This document shows positions 44,715 through 54,595 of a stretch of 55,055 bases of DNA, one piece after another. Source of the DNA: Polysphondylium violaceum (Eukaryota > Evosea > Eumycetozoa > Dictyosteliales > Dictyosteliaceae); contig AJWJ01000105.1 in the NCBI GenBank assembly GCA_000277445.1, forward strand, positions 1 through 55,055, written 5' to 3'. The notes under the pieces were generated by a model. That model worked only from the letters and a program-made list of their open reading frames with translations. It had not been told where the DNA came from and did not search any database. The translations under genes were made by a program, and so were the position numbers. The number at the start of each line of letters is the position of its first letter. The first letter of the stretch is position 1.

Positions 44715-45844
44715 TTAGAAAATGAAATAAGTATCAGCATTGGATACACTCAATCCAGTTAAAAAGTCTGTGACCAATGAAGATGATAAATTAATTAATG
44801 GAATAGTTGGTGTTTGATCGTTTCTTCCAGTGGAAAAGATGGCTAAATAGTTTGCGATAACAGATACTTGGAGTGAGATTGGTTGATTTGGTACTTGAAC
44901 ACGAGCATAGAGGTTTAAGGCTTGGTTTGTCCAATCTACGATATAAACTTCAACATATTTGCCAGCCATATCCGATTTTACAATGTAGAGGTTTCTTTGG
45001 TAGGCAAAGATTTGGAATTTGGAATCAACAAAAGAGGTGGCTGGAAGAACAACGTTTTGGATGACTTGGTTGGTGATAACGTCAACCCAGAAACATTCAT
45101 ATTGGTTAGAGTTGGTGATAGTCACAACAAAGTAATCAGCACCACTGGTAAAGTCATAAATACCTTGAGCTGGGTAAGCTGAGATGGTAATTGGTAAAGT
45201 TGTTTGACTAGATTGAGAGGAAGTTGTATTTGTTAGTAAGCAATAATCATTGTTTTTAATGAAATAGTAATTGAATGCTTACTCTTTGGTATGGAAGTTA
45301 CTTTGAATAAAATCAATTTGATTTCCACCACTTGTTTTTTGACTGCCCAAATAGTAAAGAGTACCGTTACCTACATATAAAGAGAGACCGGAAAGACCAT
45401 TGACTGGATAAGCATTATGAATAGTGGATAAATCAGTAATAGTTCCTTTCATGAAGTTGACCAAACCCCAGGTCATTGTCTGATCACCATTTGTGTAAAC
45501 TGCATTAAACTATAAAATGTATGAATATTTATACTAAAATAATAATAGAATATAGACACTTACAGAATATGAGGCATTTGTTGCAAGACCACCAAAAGCC
45601 AACATAAATTGAGGTTGTGGATCATAAGCTTTACTATACTTTATGTTGTTTACATTATCGATGGTATAGATGTTATTTGCGGCTAAATCACCATAACCAA
45701 GAATAGTTCTCTATTTGGTGTGTGAGTTGAGCTATTATTAATAAACGATGTTGAATTTATAATAAATTAAGTGAATAAAATACATACTGCGTTAATATAG
45801 TAGGCACATAGGGCGAGTAATAAACAAATAGTAATAGATTTCAT
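44715..45844 (-). CDS. Secreted protein, unexpanded paralogue of the sequon-repeat gene
   Basis: Exons on the minus strand are 45844-45788, 45710-45564, 45509-45283 and 45207-44715, giving 307 residues. The signal peptide is MKSITICLLLALCAYYINA. Intron phases match the neighbour at 41653, and exon 3 has exactly the same length in both genes (227 bases). Exon 2 is 147 bases here against 1419 in the neighbour, so the whole repeat array sits in exon 2. Shared blocks include ILGYGD, MLAFGG, FNAVYTNGD, FAYQRNLYIVKSD, VDWTNQ and NYLAIFS, and both proteins end in FIF. The beta-rich C-terminal region recalls quinoprotein/propeller-like repeats only loosely; I do not assign a family. Confidence 0.82.
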
Positions 45845-46284
45845 CTCTTTATAGTTATACTGGAGTATAATTGTAAAACAAAAACTTTTGTGAATGGAAA
45901 TGAAATGAAAAAATCTAGATTTTTGAAAAACCTTCTTATTCCTTTTTTTCTTTTTCTTTAATTCATTTTCGTGGGGACATTGTTGGTATGTTACCGGTTT
46001 TGGGGTTTAAAAGAAAAAGAAAATATCCACCTTTTCGGTTTATGATCATTGTTTACCCCTCCATTCACCGAAAAAAAAATTGAAAAAAAATTGAAAAAAA
46101 AAAAAAAAACTAATCAAAATGTGCCCAGCACCAGTAAAATACGTCATCATAATCAATCACTTTGTTGAACCCACGCCCACGCCTATACCCATCGGGAAAT
46201 TTAAAATTCACGAGCACTTATTCAATTGCTTGCACGTAAATTTCACCAGTCTATAAATAAACTTTAATATTATTTTAGCTGTGT
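45845..46284. promoter_or_regulatory. Divergent promoter region, secreted paralogue and ANKRD39-like gene
   Basis: This 440-base spacer lies between two divergent starts. It contains CCCACGCCCACGCC at 46170-46183, a C-rich tandem hexamer unlike the surrounding A/T-rich DNA and a candidate G-box-type site on the minus strand. A TATTATTTTAG tract ends six bases before the ANKRD39-like ATG and could be a 5' UTR splice acceptor, but no donor is evident. Confidence 0.4.
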
Positions 46285-46948
46285 ATGATGTCATCACAAA
46301 AGAAATGTAATCACACGCATTCTCATAATGATCATTATGAACATGATCATAGTGGTAATGAAGGGACACATATTTGCAACCATGTAACATCGTCATCGGT
46401 GAGCCAGTCGCTGGATGAGTTAAGTTTTGAAAGAGGTATTTGGGGATCAGTGCTATCCGGTGACTATGATAGAGTAGACACACTTTTAAACAAGAACAAA
46501 GATCTGTCAAATGCCAGAGACTCTTCAGGTTTCTATCCAATACACTATGCAGCTAGATCAGATTCAAACTTTAGAATATTGGCCCTATTGATTGATAATG
46601 GTGCCGATCCAAATCTACAAACATTGGGTGGTGCCACTGCACTCCATAGATCTAGTTTTTGTGGTTCTGTAAAGGTATATTTGTATTATATTTATATTTA
46701 TATCAGCCATTTATATACACTAATACATCAATATATATCTATATCTATCTACACAGAATACAGATTATTTATTAAATCTAAAAAACATAATAGTGGATAT
46801 TCAGGATGATGATGGAATGACACCCCTGCACAAAGCCTATGAACAAGGCAAAACAGATATTATTGACTTATTGTTAAAATCAAATGCATCTACAACTATT
46901 AAAGATAAAAGAGGTAGACTACCAATTGATTTATTAAAACAAAAATAG
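46285..46948 (+). CDS. ANKRD39-like ankyrin repeat protein
   Basis: Exons are 46285-46674 and 46757-46948 (intron 82 bases), giving 193 residues, close to the 183 of human ANKRD39. Diagnostic blocks are [20 protein letters not shown] (human EEMDFERGIWSAALNGDLG), [29 protein letters not shown], and [18 protein letters not shown]. The last block is in exon 2 and confirms the splice. Repeats here keep the canonical TPLH/ALH motifs, unlike the large ankyrin-type genes nearby. The N-terminus is Cys/His-rich ([18 protein letters not shown]), more so than the animal protein. ANKRD39 is a small conserved protein of unsettled role. A second in-frame ATG follows immediately (46288). Confidence 0.88.
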
Positions 46949-46969
46949 TATTATAATGTATATAGTTAT

Positions 46970-48871
46970 TTATTTAAAATAAACTTTAGACAGAGATTTG
47001 GGTTTATAGGTTTTACATGTAAAACTACGACTACTACTACTACTGTTGTTATCATTTAGAGGATATAGATAAAAGTAATCGATAGTTAGATAGTTTGAAG
47101 CGTATTTGTGGATATTGGCAATAGACCTATTCAACAATTGTTGGTCATGTTGATCAGATGTCGGCTTAATGATTCTCACTAGAGTACGATGGAGTAGAAT
47201 ATCCAATAGTTTGTGGTTTTGGAGTTGAAGGGCACTTGATAAGAGATTGTCGAGGATTTGTTCATCGAGGTGTTGTTGATACACTTCACAGAGATATAAA
47301 ACTACTTTGAGAAACGGTGTTTTGCTCCATACAATATTCAGGATATAGTCTGTGATGTGTGAGATAAAGAACTGCGTTTCCTTGGCATTCAAATTATTTA
47401 GTACATGTTTAATGATGGCTAGATTACCTCTGGGCAGCCACAAGTCAAGCAACTTGAATTTCATCAAAGAGTTGGACGCAAACAAATTGGGTTGTAAAAG
47501 AAAGAGTACTTGGAAATCAGATACATTGTCATAGGGCACACCTGTAGGCGATGATGACGGTGATGATGAGTCAATGATGGATGTGAGATAGCTTATGTTT
47601 GATTTAAACTTTTCGTGCTCGTTAAAGTTGGCCATCATCAGATAAGAGTCTTTGATATAGTATCTGGCGAGTAAATGGACGCTATCTGATGCAAGACGAG
47701 CAAATTGGTTCTTGAGACTCTCTATGGTTGCGTATTTTACAGTGTAGTAATCATCCGATTGGTTGTCCATCATATACAGATGTGCTTCTTCGAGCGGGCA
47801 GTACTGGGCTTTGGTGTCTGTGTCGGTGTAGGTGTAGGGAGAGGCGATTGGTTGAATACTCTTTTTAGAAAACTCTTTGTACAATTGCAAAGCTTGTTTA
47901 TCGACCAACTCTCCCTTTACATTCCTCAACCTTCCTTGTGCAATGGCACTCGGTTGTTGCTCAATGGCATACTCCATGAGCTGTCTGGAAGCAAACGGCC
48001 ATGAAGATATATTCGAGTTTTCTCCATATATAATGTCCTGCATGGTTCTACCACTACCATTAGTACTGCTACTGTTGGCTGAGGATTTGGGTGTTGGTGG
48101 ATAAAGAGATAGAATCCATTGAAACAGTTTCAAGTAAATATCATTGTAGTGTTTATAACTACTCCTAACAAGGCTCTGCAAGAATGCCTTGTCATCCCAG
48201 CCATCTATCAATCTAAAGGAATCTTTGTGATTGAAAAAGAATTTATCTTCAAATAAGGGTCGACCATAGATCTGATTGTTGTTTTTGTTGGAGTATTTTG
48301 CCACCAATCTATTGTTGTCCAGCAAGTATTTAAACACATCTTTATTCTTTTTGCTGAATGTCAGCTGACCCTTCACCATGACACAAAAGGTATCTGCACC
48401 TCCATAGTATTGATCAAACAACACCAGCTTCTTCATAGACATACTCGTGTAAAGCAACTCTATGACTTCTTTTTTCTTTTCGACATACAAATGCACCAAA
48501 TCATTGAACAAGTCATCAGAGATATCTTTGTATTCAAAAAAAGAAGACTGGGACATTATTGTTTTGGCACTAATGAAATCTACCCAATCCTGATAATAGG
48601 TGTGACCTCTTATATTATGACTATCATTACTATTATTACAATGACGATCATCATTTCTATTTTTTAATATTGAATTAAATCTGTGTAGTTGATCTTTTAA
48701 AACATAGTGTGCTTGACTATCAATCATAAATCTCATATCATAGATATTTATATGATAACAAGAGTCTAGATATACATATTCATCTTTTCTCCGTTTACTT
48801 AGATGATCAAATATCTGTATTCGTAATGATTTCGATCGATATACTAGAAGGAATGTATTATTGCTATTCAT
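46970..48871 (-). CDS. Ankyrin-type repeat protein, dictyostelid family (copy G, divergent)
   Basis: A single 633-residue exon. It opens MNSNNTFLLVYRSKSLRIQI then FDHLSKRRKDEY, the family's F-box-like box, and MRFMIDSQAHYVLKDQL. The rest is more degenerate than the other copies: ankyrin-like helices can be followed (NLAIIKHVLNNL, PFLKVVLYLCEVYQQH, NHKLLDILLHRTLVRI), with polar and low-complexity inserts (about 270-285, 430-445). It is convergent with the ANKRD39-like gene with only 21 bases between stops, so their 3' UTRs must overlap. Confidence 0.75.
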   Translation of the reverse strand: MNSNNTFLLVYRSKSLRIQIFDHLSKRRKDEYVYLDSCYHINIYDMRFMIDSQAHYVLKDQLHRFNSILKNRNDDRHCNNSNDSHNIRGHTYYQDWVDFISAKTIMSQSSFFEYKDISDDLFNDLVHLYVEKKKEVIELLYTSMSMKKLVLFDQYYGGADTFCVMVKGQLTFSKKNKDVFKYLLDNNRLVAKYSNKNNNQIYGRPLFEDKFFFNHKDSFRLIDGWDDKAFLQSLVRSSYKHYNDIYLKLFQWILSLYPPTPKSSANSSSTNGSGRTMQDIIYGENSNISSWPFASRQLMEYAIEQQPSAIAQGRLRNVKGELVDKQALQLYKEFSKKSIQPIASPYTYTDTDTKAQYCPLEEAHLYMMDNQSDDYYTVKYATIESLKNQFARLASDSVHLLARYYIKDSYLMMANFNEHEKFKSNISYLTSIIDSSSPSSSPTGVPYDNVSDFQVLFLLQPNLFASNSLMKFKLLDLWLPRGNLAIIKHVLNNLNAKETQFFISHITDYILNIVWSKTPFLKVVLYLCEVYQQHLDEQILDNLLSSALQLQNHKLLDILLHRTLVRIIKPTSDQHDQQLLNRSIANIHKYASNYLTIDYFYLYPLNDNNSSSSSRSFTCKTYKPKSLSKVYFK

Positions 48872-48962
48872 GATGAAAAATCAGATTAACTAAAAAAAAA
48901 AAAAAAAAGAAAAAAAGGAAACTATAAAATATTATATAGGAGTAAAAGAAATAAAAATTTTA

Positions 48963-51900
48963 TTATAATTTTGGAATTGAAAATATATTATCAGAGAAAT
49001 TTGATTGAATTTGAACAGATAATTCATCTTTTTCAGATTTACTCGAGATATTATCATTAAAGTAAGTACCTTTTCCATTGAGATAAATGTTAACTCTATC
49101 AAATTTTTCAAGATCTTGGAAGAGAATTTCATTTTCTTGATTAGTTGGTGCCAATTTAAATTTCCATGTTGTATATGGACTGAGAAGGGGTGTATTGTTG
49201 CTGAGTTTTGAATAGGCTTGATTGTTTGATTCTGGATCATTCATTTGATGTACAAGGGTCAGACTTCCACTGGATCCTGAATTATCAACTTTATAGATAT
49301 TGTCGTTGAATTTGTAAAATGAAACACCAGAATGAGTCATACAAACATCAAAGTGTTTTAAAATAGATTGAAGTTTGTTATTCTCTTCTTTGTCTTGAGC
49401 TCGAATAGAGAGAAAGATTTTGGTGAATTTAATGATATCATGTTGAGCATAACTAGTATCCGCAACTAAGCTAATCTCTTCTCCTGCAAGTAAATTCTTG
49501 GCTTCTTGGCCATAATGTTGATGAGGCCAAACAAAAAATGGGCCAGCAGATGTTGAAGAGGTGTTGAATTTAGCAGTCATTATATTCTTGTCGGGTGAAG
49601 CATTGCAGCTGGTAATGATGGTGGACAAATCGGTATCTAGAATATTTAATAAATTATTAACTGCAATCTTTAACTCTGCAGACAAAATGGTTTTATCAAG
49701 TATGGAGGTGTTTGGCTCATTAAACTTAGCACCCTCTAGGTAATATGAAGAGAATGGGAAACACCATTGTTCAAAACCAATTTTAGCTCTATTGTACTGA
49801 TCAACCAAAGTATTTCTATGAGATAGCTCAATGACGGTCTTTATAGACTCTTTGTGTGTATATATATGGTTGAGTGGATCATCTTTACCATTGATTACAT
49901 CAGAGATAAAATTACTAAAATCTTGTTGCTCTTTATAAACTTGGACCTTGTCAAATAAAGCAACCAAAGTCTCCATACATTCTCCTAAAAGGAAAACAGT
50001 GGTACAAATGGAAACTCTATCAGACTTTGGGAAACTGCTCACAAAGCTTTGTATTTCTCTTAAAAATTCTTTTGATTTAAATTGAGTTTTAAAAAGACCA
50101 ACCCTTGAGCTTTCTTGATATTTTTGATCACCAAGAAAAGATTTAATATCATCGATTTGATTTGTGAGAAATTGTTCCATTTCATAGATATTCTTGGCAA
50201 CTTGGATCATGGCATTGTTGTTTGAATCAATAGTGGCATTGATCTGGTCTATTTTACTTTTGGTTGCTTTTCCATCTTGTATCATTGATGCTGCAGTGTT
50301 GGCAACTACGACAGCCATTTCAAGATGATGTTCTTGGAAATTTGATATTTTCTTTACCATATCATCACGTTTGTTTTTCAATTGATTAACAAAGGAATCA
50401 TCACGACCATTGATTTTTGCTTGACGAATTTCAAGATCTTTTAATAAAACCAATTTGTTTTTATCCAAATGCTTGATATTATCAGGTTCATTTAGGGCCA
50501 TAATTCTTTCATCGATAGAAAGATTTGAATTATCTGGCTTAGTGTAAATTAAAGTTGGATTTGTTTTAATATCTTGATGATACTTTGATAAAGAGATATC
50601 AAATTCTAGAGCAGAAAGCTTTTCATTAAAAGTATTAGATTTAATAGATGCCAATAATTTGTTTGAAGTAGTTGGATTGATTAATTGTACTGGTTTAACA
50701 CCTGGGTTAATTTGTGGATCATCAGGAATAGCCAAATCTCCAACGATTCCTACACCTTGATTAATGGCACCAGAAGCTTGCAAACCAGCAGGACCAAAGG
50801 CAACGGTACAGCCAATGGTGGTGGCAATCTTGAGACCATTGAGAGCCATTCTAGCAATCATATGCTTTTGAATTTGACTTTTTTGAGTTTCAAGCTTTTC
50901 ATTTTGTTTTTTAATATCAACTATTTCTTCTTTAGATTCATTAATAAGAGCCAAGGTATCAATTTCCAATTGTTGTTCACATTCCTGAATTCTTTGTTGT
51001 ACTGTATCTACAAAATCCATTGCTTCTTCTATTTTTGTTTGAATATTATCATGATAACTCTTTTTATACATATTGACAACATCTGTTTTTCTGAGAGTCT
51101 CGAGGGTTTTAATATTCTCTAATATCATATGCAAAAATGGTTTCATATTTACCACGATACATGTATCTTTATAGGATCTGTATCTAAATACACCAGTACA
51201 TATTAATTGATAAATATATTTTATGGTACTAATCAATTCGCCAGAGAGTGGACTCTTGTGTTGAGAGACCAATGTAGTTAAATCCATCTTTAATTGTTGA
51301 TAAAACAATAATAAAGTTGGATCATGGAGTTCTGAATAACACTTTTCAATTGATATTAATCTAGAAATGATTTCTGTTACTGACATTGGGAAGGGACATG
51401 TATTAATTACTCTTTTAATAAAAAGATTATCAAGAATGTCAATTTTTTTCAATGATACATTGGTAGATAAAACAAATTGAATAAATTCTTGTTTTGAGGC
51501 AATGTAATTATCTTGGCATTCAATTGGGTCTTTGATATTTTCAGTATTTGGATTTAAAGCAGGTTGTGATTCTGGCCTATAAAAGCAATGTTGTACTATC
51601 TCACCTCTTTTTTCAAATCTACATTCTTGAGGGTCTGATCTATTTAATTTTTGATCACAAGCTAGTAAAACATCTATTTTATTGGATGTGGCCATACCAG
51701 TTCTACCTTGACTACCATTTTGACCATTGGCCCCATTATTTGCTTCAAATTTAACATTAATTTCCATTTTATCACTTGACAGATTGAATAAATTTATTTT
51801 ACCGGCTCTTCCACCATAACCACCTCTACCACCTGGCTTTCCTGGTCTACCTGGTTTAATTATTTCCAAAGTAGAGTATGAATCTACCCAATCCATTACA

Positions 51901-54141
51901 CCCCCTTTGTTGCCAGACTTTATGTTTTTTTTATTTAAATGAATGGTAGTCTCATTTATATCATTTTTACTAAGGAACCATTTATGGAAATAGTAAAGAA
52001 AATCAAATCGTTTAAAGAAACGTGGAACTACTGTATGATTATCTATTAAACAGAAATCTCTAAAGAAATTGACAAATAGATTTTTATCTTGATTTCTATC
52101 TCCACTATATTGATTCTCATCCAATTCTATATTATGGTTTTTAAAATCTAAATATATTGTAGATCGATCAGTTTCACCCTCATGACCATTACTCCCATTC
52201 CCACCTCTACCACCATTGGAAATGATTTTCAAATTTGATAAATCTGTTGCAGATTCACCAATAACACCATAGAAATGACCACCACATCCTCCCGGTGAAC
52301 CTGGTAAACCTTTTCCAGAATGATGGGCACCCCAATCTTGATTAGGACCATCTTTACCAGATAAATTAATTTCAACTTGTTCATTGATAACCCATGTATT
52401 TGCATAAATTGACAAGTTTTGAGATGACTTTTGATATTTACAATTAATTTTCACTTGATTTAATGCCAACACAATTACATCTGTCATTTCTGGCTTTACT
52501 TTTTCATATACTTGTGCAAGTTCTAAATCATATCCCTGAACAACCAATGTTTTTTGATCTTGAGAGATGATAAAGTTTGGTTTCTTGATAGATTCCAACT
52601 CTGAAAAGATATTTGTCAAAGTGGTTGAAAGACCAAATATAGATTTATAAGACTCATTTAATGAAACTTGTTGAGGTCTCTTTGAAAATTTCCAATAAAA
52701 TTCCAAACATTCAAGAAAACTATATACATTATCGCTAACCTTTGGAAATATAGAGTTTTGATTCAACTTTGAAATCAATTCAATGATAAAATCATAGAAT
52801 GAGATATTTGTATCACTAATATTGATGATTTGATTTAAATAGGAAATCATATCTTTTCTATGAATATCTAGTGAAACTTTTGAATTTGAGATTTGTGTAA
52901 AATAACTCTTGAAATAATTTACTATTCTACATGAAACAATCTCGATGGCACCAATAATGTGTTTTCCTTTTGAATAATAGCCATCGACCAAATCATAGAC
53001 ATCATTGGATGTTGTTAGTTTGAATCTATTGGATCCTTCTATATCTTTAAACTCTACTTTGGCAATACCATTTAAAAGTTCTTGTTTAGAACTGAAAAGG
53101 GGTGGATCATATTCATCGCCATCCATATTATCATCAGAAGGACGACAAAGAAAACCATATCTTTTTGTTGCCAAGATTTTCTCTAAAATTGGTTTAAATT
53201 CACCCAAGCCATTGGTAGGACTGTTGAGAATGTTATTAAGGGCAGCTTCAGTTTGCTTTGGTGTGTTTGCATTGGCACGAGCATGGGTGAATACCATATA
53301 AATATTATCAATTAAATCTAAAACATCATTCACCAATATTTGAACCTTTTTTAAAGTATCAAAAAATATACCACCACCATATGCTCCTGCACTTGTAAAA
53401 CTAGATTGTGGGAATAAAAGTACAAGTTTTAACTTTTTTGTACCATTTCCAATTTTATATTTTGATATTTCATTTAATATTTCAAATATTGCTCCATTAC
53501 TATCAAAGTCACCTATATATTTTTAAAAAATTTTAATATTATTATTACTATAATAGGTCCTATATTTATAAAAAATTAAAAAATTAATTACCTGGACAAT
53601 CAACAAAAGTACAATCCTCATAACCTGGGATTGAAGTTGGAGAAATTAAAGTTGGAAGAAAAGTTGTTGATCCATTACCTTGACCAACAATACTAATTGA
53701 TGAGCTTGGATCTAAGGGAAATATAGCAGTCTTTTGATCATCGTCTTTTACCACCATCGGTACGCCACAAATATAATTTAATAGAGTACTTTTACCTGCT
53801 CCACTTGGCCCCAAGATCATTATAGTGTTTTTTCTAAAACTTGTTGGTTTATAAAAACTAGTACTCTCTTTAATAAAATCTGCTGCATGACTGACTGAAT
53901 GAAAAGCATGATCAACATAGTTTGTTGTGGTTGAAAGAGTTTGAATAAATCTACTATTAATTTCTTTAGCTTGTGTTTTTAATCTAATTTCATTTTCTTT
54001 GGTAGGGTCACTTGTTGTAGTTGATCCATTTGTGTAATTAGATAGTGTAAGATTATTTAGTTTCTTTTCAGATGTTTCTTCTTCGTGGTCTTTTTCTACA
54101 ATATGACTATATAGAGTAAAATCTCTATCAAAATTGATCAT
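48963..54141 (-). CDS. Large P-loop GTPase-like protein with Gly-rich and coiled-coil regions
   Basis: Exons on the minus strand are 54141-53592 and 53512-48963 (intron 79 bases), giving 1699 residues. The N-terminal domain has Walker A GPSGAGKST (111-119), a candidate G2 threonine in GNGSTT (155-160) and Walker B/G3 FVDCPGDFDSNG (179-190). A candidate G4, VFTHARA, starts near 257; TH in place of TKxD is reminiscent of Toc/AIG1-like GTPases. Glycine-rich loops follow: GSPGGCGG...GGRGGNGSNG (about 588-627), GRPGKPGGRGGYGGRAG (about 737-755) and NGANGQNGSQGRTG (about 773-788). A long coiled coil spans about 998-1070, then a Gly/Ala hydrophobic stretch about 1072-1112 (TIGCTVAFGPAGLQASG), then further helices about 1238-1302. 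The layout suggests a membrane-remodelling or scaffold NTPase, but I do not recognise a named family. Confidence 0.8.
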
Positions 54142-54595
54142 TATATATATTAGTGAGGTGTGTGTTTAGTGTGGGTGTCGATTAATGACTAAAAAATATT
54201 GATTTGTGTGCCGCAAGTGTCAAGAATATATACTTTTTTTCGAATCGAGATTTCAATCGCCCACATTTTTTTTTCGAATTTTAACAAAAAAATTTTTCGC
54301 AGATTTGAGGAAGAAAAAATATCTTTGGTTCAAGGAATATATTTCGGGCAGGGTTAAATAAAAAACCACTCTTTGGAAAATATCACAATGAAGATATGAT
54401 CTTTATGTGGATGGGTGTAACAAACATATCTTTTTCACATTATTTCAAATAATTGATATGATACAGAGTCAATACTAGCATTGGAATAAAATATCCAAGA
54501 TATTAATGATATTGTCGATAATTATTAAAATAAACATAAATTTATTTTGTATAAATAGGGAGTCATGATGGTTAAAAAAATAAATGTATTATAAA
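54142..54595. promoter_or_regulatory. Divergent promoter region, GTPase-like and decapeptide-repeat genes
   Basis: This 454-base spacer lies between two divergent starts. GGTGTGTGTTTAGTGTGGGTGTCG-like G/T-rich sequence at 54157-54180, just upstream of the GTPase-like ATG, fits loose G-box character. The rest is A/T-rich with no gene visible. Confidence 0.4.
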
